From: Laccaria trichodermophora
Taxonomy: Eukaryota; Basidiomycota; Agaricomycetes; Agaricales; Hydnangiaceae
DNA length: 64,000 nt
Direction of reading: 5' to 3'
Assembly (NCBI GenBank): GCA_018417955.1
Contig: JACTVC010000025.1
Location: forward strand, 496,001-560,000
Positions 34,501-46,171 of this stretch are shown here, piece by piece. The position numbers were made by a program, and so were the translations under genes. The stretch's first letter is position 1. Every line of letters begins with the position of its first letter. Under the pieces are notes generated by a model. That model was not told the origin of the DNA, searched no databases, and worked only from the letters and a program-made list of their open reading frames with translations.

Positions 34501-34541
34501 CATACCCAAGACGGCCCGCAGCGTCGTCGAAGAACGATCGT
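34501..34541 (+). promoter_or_regulatory. Conserved upstream block of aspartic protease C
   Basis: CATACCCAAGACGGCCCGCA followed by GCGTCGTCGAAGAACGATCG, 25-65 bp before the ATG, matching the blocks of A and B with few changes. Confidence 0.5.
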
Positions 34542-34564
34542 TTTTTTATAGATTATAAAGTGTT

Positions 34565-36771
34565 ATGCGGTGGCTGAAGTATGGAGTGACGGCGTTGTTG
34601 ACTGCGTGCCATGCGGCCGCTTCACCAGCACCAACCACAGAAACGCCGTCTCTTGAGGAGATTGCAAGGCGTTATACGAGGAGGACGGCGGGCGGTGTTC
34701 ATCTCCCCATTGTGAGGCAGGTGACGGAGGCGAGCGAGTTGAGGAGACGCGGGGTGACGTCTGCGATTGGGTTGGGCGATTTTGCGGATATGTGAGTGGT
34801 ACTTCGTGCATTTTTACGTTTTAGGTTTGCTGATGGAGTTTGAGGTAGTGTGTATAATGTCCTCATCTCTGTTGGCGGGACGACCACTCCTCTTGTCCTT
34901 GGTACGCACTTACCTCGCCTTTTTTTTGTTGATTCTTCTCCTCATCTGACCTTGGCGTAGACACCGGCTCGTCAGATCTATGGGTCGTTTCTGACAAATG
35001 TTCACATGGCTGCTTGAGCAGCCAGTCGGCGTACCCACAGGCTTCATTCCAGTATTCTGGTGCGGACGCGGAGCTTTTGTATGGAGACTCAACGTCGGGC
35101 ACTGCTGCGTTGGGCATGATCGGCAAGGACACCGTTAGCTTGGCGGGCCTGACGTTACGGGACCAATACTTCGTCGCGGTAAACCAAACCAACACTACTT
35201 TGGGACAGACTGGCTCGTCTGGGATCTTTGGGCTTGGGTTTCCCGTGGGCAGGTACGTTCGAGGATTGTACGAGTCAGAAAGAGTAATAACTGACTTTTA
35301 TAAAGCGTCGTCTGGGGCGAACTATGGACCCAATTAAAGTCATCAGGCAGCACGAAAAGAGAAGTTACAGAGGACACCCCCATCGCTTCCTCCAACCGCA
35401 AATTCGGAACCCGCATTTTCCCCTCCTTCAACTTCAGACGCATCAAATTCCCCAGCCTCTCTGACTTCTTCCCAAGCCCAAGCGAACAAAAACGACAATC
35501 CAGCAATGTCTCGTCCACCATGACGGCCCTCCTCCCCACTTGGTCCGTCTTTGGACCCTTGCTCGCCCGATTTGTTACAGCTTCTCAGCTGACTTTGCCG
35601 ATGTACACCGTCACGCTACAAAGGGATTCTATACAGATTGGAGGGAATGTGGGGATGTTGAGTATTGGCGAGATGCCGAGTGGGGTATCGGAGGATAGCT
35701 TGACCTGGGTTCCTATTCGCGCGTATTCATATTCGCAGGGCGGGTTGCCTGCCCCCCCTGATTCCCCGAACGAGGTGTGTGGTGTTCCATTTTGGTTATG
35801 TGTGACGTGCCCATAATGATGATGATTATTTAGGTATATCCAATGACTTGGGAAGTTGCCCTTGACGACGTATACCTGGACGGCGTGAAGCTCCCCCGCT
35901 CAACACTCTCATCATCCTCCATCTCCCTCTCTGCCCTCGTCGATACCGTAAGTTCCCTTCTGTTCCCTTCCTTTCCTCCCACCCCACTCACCCTTTCCTC
36001 CTTCTCTCTCTCCAGGGCAACTCAATCCTTCGTGGTCCCGCTGACGTCGTACGCAACATCCAATCCAAACTAGGTGTCAACGGCCGTTTTCCCTGCTCCC
36101 AACCACATACCATCGCTTTTTCTATTGGGGGCAAACTCTTCCCCGTTGACCCGCGTGACTTTATACAACAGGTCTTTGAGAATAATGTGGTTACGTGTAC
36201 TTCGCGGCTTACTGCCACGGATCCGCCTTCGTTGAGTGGATACCAGTTTAGCTGGAGTCTTGGGGATCCGTTTTTGAAGAGGTGCTTTTGTTGTCTTTTT
36301 GTGAAATGTTGTTTACTGATGATGATTTGGTGGTTCAACAGCGTATTGGCGGCGTTTTACTTTGGGAACATCACTTACCCGTCAAAGGACCCCCCTAAGA
36401 TGGGATTCCTTTCAACTGTCCCGCAAGACGCGGCGTCGCAGCTGGTGTCTGCTGTAGCTGCTGTCACGACGGGGGCTGATTTCCCTGGTAGGTTTTTACT
36501 CCCTCCTGCCCTCCTTTACCCCTTCTTTTACTCACCCCTCCTTATAGCCATATCAGAAGTAGCACCAAGTGGTACCTTCAAACCCGCCGGAACGGCGTCT
36601 AATGGAGTAGCTGTGGCCACGGCTACAGGCCGCGCGACGCAGACGGGGTCTTCGTCTACTACCACGAAGGGATCGAAGAGCGGTGCGGAGCGAACGCGTG
36701 GGTTGGATATGGGGATGGGAGTGGGGTTGGTGGTTGGGATTGTTGGGGTGTTGTTGCAATTGTGGTCGTGA
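34565..36771 (+). CDS. Pepsin-type aspartic protease, copy C (complete, with hydrophobic C-terminus)
   Basis: Family A1 aspartic endopeptidase. Exons: 34565-34791, 34849-34901, 34961-35252, 35306-35774, 35834-35947, 36016-36281, 36342-36487, 36548-36771. N-terminal signal peptide (MRWLKYGVTALLTACHAAA). First active site LVLDTGSSDLWVVS, second ALVDTGNSILRGP. Unlike A and B, the last exon continues after ATATGRA with a Thr/Ser-rich spacer (TGSSSTTTKGS) and a terminal hydrophobic run (MGVGLVVGIVGVLLQLW). This fits a GPI-anchor signal or a single C-terminal membrane anchor, as in yapsin-like surface proteases. All frames are open and all introns GT-AG. It is the most complete of the three paralogues. 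Confidence 0.9.
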
Positions 36772-39322
36772 TGTGCGAAGACGATTCAGAGGGGGTAGGA
36801 ACATTGGATCTATCTATACCACTCACCAACTAATTGTACACGGCGGCCAGGCCTGGGATGCTGTATTTATTGCTTGTGTACGCCGTACGTATGTCACTGG
36901 GGGAGTTGGCTTGTTTGTGCAGCGGGGAAATTGTGATTAAAACGAGTATATAATAAAATCTTGTTTTGGTTTGAAGTGCTGGAGAAAACTTGAAAGAACT
37001 TAAAATTTATTCTTCAAATTGTCTAGTATTTACTGTCCACTTTTTACCAGAATATAATTACAAATTGTTTTGCTTAAACCATGTAAGGAAAGAGGGAAGA
37101 TATAAATAATATATCTAGCAGCAAGGCACGAGAAAAAAGCTGATAATATTAGAGAATATTTTTACATTATATGATCCAGATAAATGTCTCAATGGGTTTC
37201 CATTTGATCGCCGACTTGTAAGGTGAATATATTCGGATCTTAGGCACTGATCAAAGTGTGGTTAGAATGTGGCAGAATTGAGTCACGTCACGCCCCGACG
37301 ATTTCCAGAACCAGTAATAGGGCGCACATTTTTTCTGGGCCTTTGTAGGCCTAGGAGTCTCCAGTACTAGTGACCGTTTCCTTATTATGAATTCATGATT
37401 AATATCATAACTCTAGATTTATGATTAATGTACACCATCGCGATCACGTACATAAGTCATGATCAGATGCACAGTCAAATATTGCGTAAAGAACAATGAT
37501 TTTGTGCAGCTAGACTTCTGACTTCGCTTATCGCCCTCTGGTTTCTCCACTACTCACCTCCTTCTTCCTTACACCTATTGGCTTTGCCAAAGGTGTACTC
37601 ACTTCCCACCTTCCCTCCTTGCTGATATGGCCTTTTGGATTTTCCATGGGTCCATGCTCAGATCAACTTCATAGTCACCTGGCGCCAATTCCTTCCTGGA
37701 GAAGACACCAGCTGCCAGTGCAGGGAACCACCCCAAACCCCTGAGCACAACATCAAGGGCTGCACTCGATAGTTGAACCGGCGCGGACACTCAGGCTGCA
37801 GAAGGACGAGAGCTGGCACTCCCAGAACTACTGGTCAACAAACAGCACAGCAGCGCCAACAGAACTTGTCAAGGAGACAGGCGCATTTACATTCTCTGAA
37901 GAGAAATGCAAACCAAAGGCGACGCCTACATATTTCGACGAGCCGTGACCACCAGACCTGGACTTGAGCTACGAGACAAAACCTATCACGCTCGCAAGCA
38001 CGCACTGCAGCCACAGTGATGACACAGCCTGAGTGCGCCAGTATTCATTTCTTTCCTAGCACACCTGTGCACATGTCATGACCTGTTCTTCTGGGCACTT
38101 AAACCCATTTCTTCTGTCACCCATATGCATGGCCATTCGTCTGAGTACTGCAGTGGTGGACTTGTTCTCGCGTTCATTGCATCCGTCAATGGGACAGGCA
38201 GGACGTTGAGAAGGGTGAGCGTAACACCAGTACGGAATCTTCTTTTGAGATCAACGCGACCATGTTTTTTTACTTTCTTTTGCTATCAATAATGACACCA
38301 ACCCTGCCATGCATGCCTTTGTCATTTCTCCCGACATTTTCACCACCATTTGCTTTGCTGGATGTGACCTAATTGACTCTCCTATCGGACCTGACAGCAA
38401 GCCGTTCAAGTTCTCTGACTCCAACCGGTCAGGAGCTCTCACCGCCCATAGATATGACGCTGGAAGATACCTTCCAGCCTTCTCCTGTTGATCGCGCCAG
38501 CGTCAGCGCTGCTGTTGTGACCGTCTTCAACTCGACATCCCTTGGGTTGGCAAGACCTCTACCGACCTTTCTGTTATGATCAATGTTAGCAGTAAGTCTA
38601 GTTTCATCAATCTTTCGCCGCTATCCACTCAGTTATATTTCAGTGACCGTTTAGTCCCTTCACAGCCGCATTTCCTCTCTTTCAAGCACAAGACCATTCA
38701 TCATCTTTTTGGCTCAATTTCATGCAGACTGCCTGGTGCTGGTGTTGGGGTCACTGAGGAGTTTACGGCTACTCCAAGCAGGTGCCGGTGGCATCACAAT
38801 GAACACAAAGGGCCAGCACGGAGCCGAGGGGCATACAGCTACCTCTGGGACTCATTACGTTGTAAGTTTGAGTGTGTTAAAACAGATATACTAGTACTGA
38901 GGCATCGTGGTACGTTAAATCGTTAAGTCATGCCTTGTAAAGTACTCACAGCATAAAGTCAAGAAATCATAGATGTCATCGCGAAATGTAAAGTGTTGTA
39001 TTGTGGTACGTTCAATCATCAAGTATCATCTCATAAAGTACTCATGAAGTCATGAAGTCATCAAATTGTTTCATCACAATCATGATCAAGCAGTGTTGAA
39101 GTTTCCAGAAATTTGCTCGTTGTGAGTCGTAAGTTGTCAAAGTCGTAATATATGGAACTGGTTTCGAAGTCACAAAACTTCCAGAAGTCTTATGCCTTCA
39201 GTCGCGGACATTGGATGCGATTATCGAGTGTATTCTCAGGGGGGAGCGAAGAAGGAGGGTTGGATATAGTTCATGAATCTATAAATTCAAGTCAGCGCAT
39301 GTCCAAAGAGTATTTTTATGGC
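36772..39322. other. Mostly non-coding, AT-rich; possible exon near 37.6-37.8 kb
   Basis: 36776-36950 is the protease 3' UTR. The minus strand at 37613-37790 is open and protein-like (QLSSAALDVVLRGLGWFPAL... DPWKIQKAISARREGGK, then GTGAGT), but I do not recognise it and cannot find partner exons. 38880-39060 contains short direct repeats around GTGGTACGTT.AAT and AAAGTACTCA. Confidence 0.4.
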
Positions 39323-42300
39323 TTACTGGAAGATTTGTGTGTCATGGTTGAAATCATAATTTTGCATCATGGGTCTTACAATGATAGCGCCATCAAGGCG
39401 AGTCTGGTCGGCGAGCCACGCTTCATTATATGCATTCGTTGGAAGTTGGGAAACAAAATGTTTTGAAGTGCTAAAAGGACCATTGGGGTTATGAATCCTT
39501 TTCCGTGGGTATGCACCCCTAGACTTTGGGGAAAGCATATGCCACATGATAATGTGCAGGGTGTCGAAGATCTGGAGCCACTCTGAGATTGATGGGTTCC
39601 TCCAAACAGGACGACGAACATAGAAAAGGGGTGCACGACAGCGAGTTTGCGGCCTCTGGTTCATGAGTTCTTCTGACTCTGACTCATCTGAGGACATTCC
39701 TTCAACACCCAATCTTTGTAACATGGCAATGTGTCAATGTAGATGTGGATGTTGATTGGCAGTATCGAGGCGACGATGAAATAGCTATGATTGGGTGGGT
39801 CAGAGTCGGACGTGAAGAGCGAGAGCTGCAACTTACGATACGTTTTCTTTGCCAGTGTCGGACAGCCTGACTTTGGATTAATCGGCTTCCAATGCTCTAG
39901 CTGTGATTACCCCACTTTGCCTTCAAAGTTTTCACTCTTGTCAAAAAGCGCCGTGCAACGTCGTCGAATACGGTTGGTGTAAGTGGCATCCGGTGGAAGG
40001 TTGCAAAGTCAACAACAAAGACTCTTGCGGCAGATCAGTTCCAGGGACTACGTGGTGGACCATGCAAGTTGACTTGAAAGTTTGAAATAGTGCAGCAAGC
40101 CTCCCATCCCTCACGACTCGGAGGCCAGCGATGATTGAAAGCGGAAACTTCATTTTCCATGGCGACTCGAAGCCGGTTATTCATGAGCTTGCTGATATGT
40201 AATCTAACCGATTTCTTCAAAAATGTCAGCTATGACTATGGTTGTTGAACCAACAACATTCTCACCGCTATAGCAATGGAGTGTGGGGATTGAATTCGGA
40301 TACCGGTTGTCATCTTGGGACCCCGTTGGGGCTTTGGCTGTACTGCGCTCGGGAGTGAGGTGAAGGAGGAGGCCAAGTTTGATAAGCCATTGGTTAAGTT
40401 TGCGTTTAGACGCTCTTCCATTTCTTGTAATTTTCTCCATAGTTGAGCCTAGAAGAATATTACTGCTAAGTTACGAAGATCAAGCAGACCCCATCTATAC
40501 GCACCATTCCGTCTTCAGCCTCGTCTTCCCCGTCGTCCTCATCATCGCCTCCATATTCAAAATTCTCCTCATTATCATCCCACCCCTTATTATCCTCCTT
40601 CTCCTCCTCCTCCTCCTCCTCCTCCTCCTCCTCCTCCTTTTCTTCGTTCTCATCATCCCTTTGAGCAAAAGATGATCCGTTGTCAAAGGCATCAAAGTGT
40701 TGTGTTGGCCATATGGACGGTTGGAATCTGTCTGGGTCGGAATCGTCGTAGATATTGGAGGGACGCCTATTTGCGGGACGCCTAGTGGAGGGCGGTGTAG
40801 CGGGCATGTATTCTGCTGGAAACACAGAAGGCTCCATGTCATCAACGTTCATTGGATGCGGTCCAGTGGGTGACATGGCTGGTAGAGGTTGATCATCCAT
40901 GTGAGGGTTGACAGGAGATAGGCGTGACGGCCCTGGACGTGGTGGATGAGGCAAATGAGCATACCACTGACCACCAGGATCAGAGTATGTCTTTCGTTTA
41001 CCCCTGCCTTCATCGGCCCTTCCTTTGCCCTTGTCCTGAGGTCCTGGCTGAAATGGGACTGGACAAAATGTGGAAGAAGGGGCGTTGTTGGAATTGGTAG
41101 GGTCACTGGTCCTGCAGCTGGGAGTTGTAAGTGGTGGGGACATTCTCAGCTGCGGAGAAGTCCTCAACTGCGGGAGGTCTTTACCCTCCCCCACGTAATC
41201 CATATGGACTCCACTGGACTCCACTGGACTCCACTGGAGTCCAGTGGATTCCAGTGGCCCTCTTACCAGGCCAGATTGGCTGGCAGAATGCCCAGTCCAG
41301 TCCAGTCCAGTGGACTCCCACTGGACTGCCAGCCACTTTCCTGAGTCCAGTCCCAGTCCAGTGGACTATGAGTCCAGTCAGAGTCCAGTGGAGTCCAGTG
41401 GAGTCCAGTGGATTCCAGTCATTCCAGTATATTATTATTATTATATATGAATACTACTAAAAAAGCGAAAATAGACTATACAATATACAAGCTTTTATTG
41501 ATCAATGAATGGAAGGGTTATAATTTACATATAGTGTGGGTCAGTGATAGCTGCAATAAGGATTCATGATTTTGTTCAGTCTGCATAGCGCGCCTTCAGG
41601 CGCAAGACCCGATACCCAATTTTCTTAACCATCCAAACATCATTCGTAAAACTACTTGAAAACTACATATTTGGGTGGTACATCATTTTTCGTTAGTCAC
41701 TGGGCCCCTTTCCTCACAAGTCTTGGACACAGTTCTTTTACTTAGTTATCCTCCCTGCTCGTCGCCGAACCGCTTTGCGGTTCGCTCCTCGCAGGTCGAC
41801 TCGCGGTTACAACTTACAAAAACAGCGTATTTAAACCAAATTCAAACAAGAGATTCCCCCAGTCATAAGTACTTAAGAAGCAGTCACTAGAACAAATAGA
41901 TACAAAACATCCTCAAAAGCTGCCAAAAATAAACACGAGAAGACTGTAAGAGGAGAGGCGGGCAGAGCCGACGGACAAACAACTGCAAAAGATCCTTAAA
42001 AGTGCCAAAAATAAACGGGGGAATCGGGCAGAGCCGACGAACAAACAACTGCAAAAGATCCTCAAAAGTGCTAAAAATAACAAACAACGACGGGAAGGGC
42101 CGAGATGGGTCACGAGAACAACAAACAAGTACAACTTTGAAAATATTTTCTTTGAGTGAACCCGAGGGTGTAAGAACCCTCTACTAACGTATCGGGTATT
42201 TTGTTCAGTCTGTGGGGTGAGGTCACGTGACTTACCTGAGGGCGTGCCATATCGTCACGTCTTCTATTTGCAGCATGGTCACACTTCCGTGACCATCCCA

Positions 42301-44123
42301 TTCCCTTCCACCACCACCACCACCACCCTTCACCACTCCCCTCCAACGCTGCCAACGCCAATGCCGCCCATGCCAACGCCAACGCCACCAACGCCAACGC
42401 CAACGCCAACGCCGCCCACGCCAACGACGCCCGCGCCCACACCAACGTGGAAGGACAGGCCAAGAACGAGGGACGGCGCCCATGATGTGGCCACGTCATG
42501 GGCCAATGGTATGTATGCCCCACCACCTCAATGCCCCATTCTCACCATGACAGGCGCCAGCGGCATGCGACAACGACGACTACACGCAGGGACGACGACA
42601 CATGACGACGACGACACGCGACGACGACGACACGCGATGACGAATACACGCAACGACGACGACACGCGACGATGACGACACATGACGACGATGACACATG
42701 ACGACGACGACACGCGACGACGAATACACGTGGGGTCGACGACACACCACGACGACGACACGATGACACGCGACGACAACAACGACACGCGACAACGAAC
42801 AAGTGCCCACGAAAACCCCACCCCCACCACACCCGAAAAACGACACACCCACGAAAAACGACGAGCGCCCACCACCGCCGACGCCAGCGTGGAACGGCGA
42901 CGAGAGCCCAGCAGCACCACCCTTCCCCTCCACTCTCTCCCCCTATCACTACCTCGTCTCTTCACCACTCCCACTCCCCTCCACTCTCTCCCCCCTTCAC
43001 TCCCTCTCCCCCTTTCCCCCCTCCCCCTTTCCTTGCTCCTCTCTCCCCCCCTCCCTTTCCTTGCTCCCTCCCCCCTCTATTCATTCCTCTCTTCCCCCTC
43101 CCTTTCCCTTTCCCCTCCCTCCCCCCTCTGTAACATAGAATCTATGTAAATTTAATTAATTTAATTAATAAATATACTTCAATTTTATTTTTTGTTTTGA
43201 AGTCTAAGTTTAGGAATTCTGGATTAACTTAGGTCTGTGGCAGTCCAGTCCAGTCCAGTTTTGTGTTGGGAGAGTCCAGTGGAGTCCAGTCCAGTCCAGT
43301 TTTGTGATTTGCAGTCCAGTCCAGTCCAGTCCAGTCCAGTTTTGTGCTTGCAGTCCAGTGGAGTCCAGTCCAGTCCAGTTTTGTGCTTGCAGTCCAGTGG
43401 AGTCCAGTGGAGTCCAGTCTTGTGCTGGGAGTCCAGTGGAGTCCAGATTTGTGGATATTGCCAGTATGTAGTGAAGTCCAGTGGAATCCAGTGGAATCCA
43501 GTGGAGTCCATGTGGATTATGTGGGGGATGGTAAAGTACTGAACTGTGGGGATGGTCTGAGCGGTGGGGACCGAGCAAGAGGAGAGGTTGGGACTGGCAA
43601 TGGTGGATTGCTGAACGTAGATTGATGCATGTTAGAGGGAGTGGGATTGGTAGGGTTACTGGTCCTGCGGCCGGGAGTTGTGAGTGGTGGGGACGTTCTC
43701 AGCTGCGGGGAAGTCCTCAACCGCGGGGATGGTCTGAGCGGTGGGGAACGAGCAAGAGGAGAGGCCGGGCCTGGGAATGATGGATTGCTGAACGTAGATT
43801 GATGCGTGTTAGAGTGAGTGTCGTGACCATAGCCCGCGTACAAATCAGGGTTTGGCCTATAGTCTTCAAGAACATACAGAAAGCTCACCGTTGACATTTT
43901 CATCACGAGAAAGGTTCATAGAGCTTATCTCCGGACTGGCTGCGTTGCTGTGCGAGATTGAGAGATTTTCCAAGTTCACTGAGCTTACATATGGATTGGG
44001 AGGATATGTATCAGGGAACAGAGCTGAAGAGTGCTGATGATTAGGTGGGGATGATGGTGGCGTCGTATTGGGTGAATTGAAACCACCTTGACGAGGCTCT
44101 CCTGCTTCCTGAATCAAAATCAA
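39323..44123 (-). CDS. Multicopy Agaricomycete transposon-linked gene, split by a hAT-like insertion
   Basis: Not a named family. The pieces read on the minus strand from 44123: a Pro/Ser-rich start (exon ending ~43888), then 43850-43550 with repeats such as ARSPPLRPSPRLRTSP; after the inserted element, 41165-40480 with LRTSPQLRMSPPLTTP, Pro-rich stretches, DPDRFQPSIWPTQHFD and a poly-Glu run; then 40421-40204 (ERLNANLTNGLSNLASSF); and 39724-39323 with GVEGMSSDESESEE, SEWLQIFDTLHI, SRGAYPRKRI and LPTNAYNEAWLADQ, stop near 39323. The last block, an acidic SSDES motif followed by short basic and aromatic segments, recurs in multicopy genes of mushroom genomes, usually near transposons. The 2.37-kb insertion interrupts the Pro-rich exon, so this copy is probably inactive. 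Exon joints are uncertain. Confidence 0.45.
40594..40642 (-). repeat. (GAG)n microsatellite encoding poly-Glu
   Basis: CTC triplet run on the plus strand, read on the minus strand as a Glu run within the acidic part of the surrounding gene. Confidence 0.8.
41887..42090 (+). repeat. ~70-bp tandem repeat, three units
   Basis: AAAAGATCCT.AAAAGTGC.AA followed by AAATAAAC and GGGCAGAGCCGACG.ACAAA, repeated within the hAT-like element. Confidence 0.75.
42345..42430 (+). repeat. GCCAAC-type 6-bp minisatellite
   Basis: Repeats of ACGCCAACGCC and variants. Open on both strands, but only as low-complexity peptides (Pro-Thr). Confidence 0.85.
42575..42800 (+). repeat. GACGACGACACGC-type repeats
   Basis: Short CGACGACGACA units alternating with CACGCGACG; every frame is open, which reflects the repeat and not a gene. 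Confidence 0.85.
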
Positions 44124-44867
44124 ATCATGTTCAATTGAAAGAAAACCATCCTACTGGTGGGGGAATTTCTGGAATGTAAGTTGGCTGAGGGGGAGTATGA
44201 CGAGGCCATGTTTGAAACTCGGAGTGTCAGACTTCGCAATGCTCTTGTGAACGTTCATATATCTTCAACGTGGACGTACTTTCACAGGCTGGTCACAAGT
44301 CTTGACAATCTGGACAGATCTTAGCCAACCTGTATCGATTATCTGGACGTCACGAGTCATCGTGATCTGTAGCGGCGTGTACATGTACTGGATGCTGCAT
44401 GTCGCAATCATGTGCGCTTTGTCCAGGGGTTCGAATTTGCGATCGATAATCATACCTTTTCGATGCGGCCAATGAGCATGCCTGCATTGCAGTTCTAATG
44501 CAAAGGTACGTTCTCACTATCATTAAATAGGTCAATTTTGGGCTGCAAGTTTAAGATATGACTTTCTAATGAACCCTCGATTTTAGGTGCAAGGAAAACA
44601 ATATTTCGAGACTTTAAATTCAGATACGAGCTTCACTACAGCTGAAAAGAACTACATCGTGGAGAGTTGATACATTCGCTAAAAAACAAAACCACCTTGA
44701 ACATTTGCAAAGAAAGGGGACTAAAAATTGTTATCAGCAAAGGAACCTGTAGCTTATGGACACACCCACCAGGATCATCTCTGGAGGAGGATATCCGGCG
44801 TCGACGGCCTTGGTGACCCTTGATAGGTAACTGTTTAAAGTGAATTGATTCCGATGGATAATTATTT
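44124..44867. other. No gene seen
   Basis: AT-rich spacer between two minus-strand genes; short frames only. Confidence 0.4.
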
Positions 44868-45590
44868 ATTTAAAAAAAATAGGCATACAGTTGAATGGCT
44901 AACTCAAAGGTCTTCTTTCTGGCAGTGGGACGAGAAAGAACCGGAACCCTGGTTCCAATTTGGAACGCCGCCAGCTCTCCACACCAGGGTGTACTCGGTT
45001 TGACCTTGAGCAGAGTTTGGTTTACTGCCATGGTTGGCTCACTATAGCCGATGATGACAATATTTGCGCCCTTGACTGCGACGCGGGCATGATGAAGTTT
45101 GGGAGTGAGGTTGGGTTTGTGTTTGAATAGGCCCATGACATCGATTTGGTCGATGTTCGGGCTTCTGTCGTCAGGAGCATCGTCCATCATTGGAAATGCG
45201 CAAAGGCGGCGGCCAGACGTGTTGTACAAGGAGTAAAGATATCCGTATGCAGCGACATTGAGGTGCTCCTGAACACTATTAGCATATTCAAGAGGAGTAT
45301 TATTGAAAACTAACCCCATCAGTCGCGGGAACAGCATCGCAATCCATCTCCACTAGCGTATTGTCCCCCGCTAAGTCGGACCTTGAAGAATGGGGGAGAT
45401 GGTTGACGTGTGAGAGACATCCGCTACGACGAGGTGCTGAAGCTGTTTCCTGAGAGAGCTTGAGAGGTTCATAGGATGTAGCGTTGAGGTCGTAAGACTT
45501 GTACACACCATGTTCAAACAATGAGTTTAAAGTGGGTTTGGGATCTGGGATGCGGACATGTGCAACTTTTGGGGAATCATTTATATACCT
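44868..45590 (-). CDS. Unrecognised protein (partial model)
   Basis: An exon ending ...DAVPATDG (45318) joins across a ~50-bp intron to EHLNVAAYGYLYSLYN (from 45269), continuing through GRRLCAFPMMDD, DQIDVMGLFKHKP and ARKKTFELAIQLYAYF to a stop near 44870. Upstream, the frame continues to an acceptor at about 45590 (RIPDPKPTLNSLFEHGVYKSYD). The true start is not found. The composition is ordinary soluble protein. I do not recognise the family. It lies beside the transposon-linked gene on the same strand and may be part of the same mobile package. Confidence 0.4.
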
Positions 45591-45599
45591 GGAAGCTGT

Positions 45600-46171
45600 C
45601 TAGTCTACGGCTTGGACATGCGTTCACTCAAGGGCCTTTTAGTTTTCAGCCAAGTCGGTCATGATCGCGCATACCTGACATATGCGCACATTCGCATCGA
45701 TATCTCGACTCTTCTGGATGATCTGCACTCTAACCGTCTTTAGTATATCTCAACATGAGGCTCAGGTCTATAGCTAGGACGCGGAATGTACGAGTTCGAA
45801 TTGGCAGTAAAGCTAAAGCTAGCAATACTTTTCGGTGTCCTTAACCTGGAGAAAGAACAGCCCAATTTTGCTAACCAAGGAGCTCTGGGCTGCAATATCT
45901 GCTGGTTGTTATAATTACACGTCTAGATCTCAAGTATTTGTGGCCAGTGCTTTATCAATCGGCCGGCCCGCTGAGCCGGCTCGGCTACAAAAAGGGACTA
46001 TGTACATGTTTAGCGCCCCTTACCTTGTCTTCTATTCTGACTGGATCGATGCATGCGCAGAGGGAACTGTCACTGTTTCAAATTCCGAAATTTTTTGGGG
46101 GTCTCTGGACGTGAGATTCACTTCGTTCTTGAATCCCCATTCTTGCCTCTCCACCATCCGACTCTCATACT
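45600..46171. other. Intergenic, no gene seen
   Basis: Divergent spacer between a minus-strand and a plus-strand gene. The 45835-46239 open frame is a shadow with no splice or family support. Confidence 0.4.

Larger units (their letters stand above)
41174..43541. mobile_element. Non-autonomous hAT-like element with AGTCCAGTGG subterminal repeats
   Basis: The termini are inverted: left (G)AGGTCTTTACCCTCCCCCAC and GTAATCCATATGGACTCC; right, reverse-complemented, CAGTACTTTACCATCCCCCA and CATAATCCACATGGACTCC. The flanks are an 8-bp duplication, AACTGCGG (41166-41173) and AACTGTGG (43542-43549). Inside each end, AGTCCAGTGG/CCACTGGACT units repeat many times over ~220-330 bp. The middle contains three ~70-bp units (41887-42090), GCCAAC and GACGACGACACGC repeats, a CT-rich tract and a GGTTCG..CGAACC hairpin, but no transposase. 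hAT transposases use 8-bp target duplications and subterminal repeats, which fits. It lies inside the Pro-rich exon of a minus-strand gene. Confidence 0.75.

Noticed and set aside
42217..42675. Open frame rich in Pro-Thr and Asp-Asp repeats
   Set aside because: It is the translation of GCCAAC and GACGAC minisatellites inside the hAT-like element; all frames are open.
42528..42974. Overlapping long minus-strand frames rich in Arg, Val and Ser
   Set aside because: Antisense readings of the same simple repeats.
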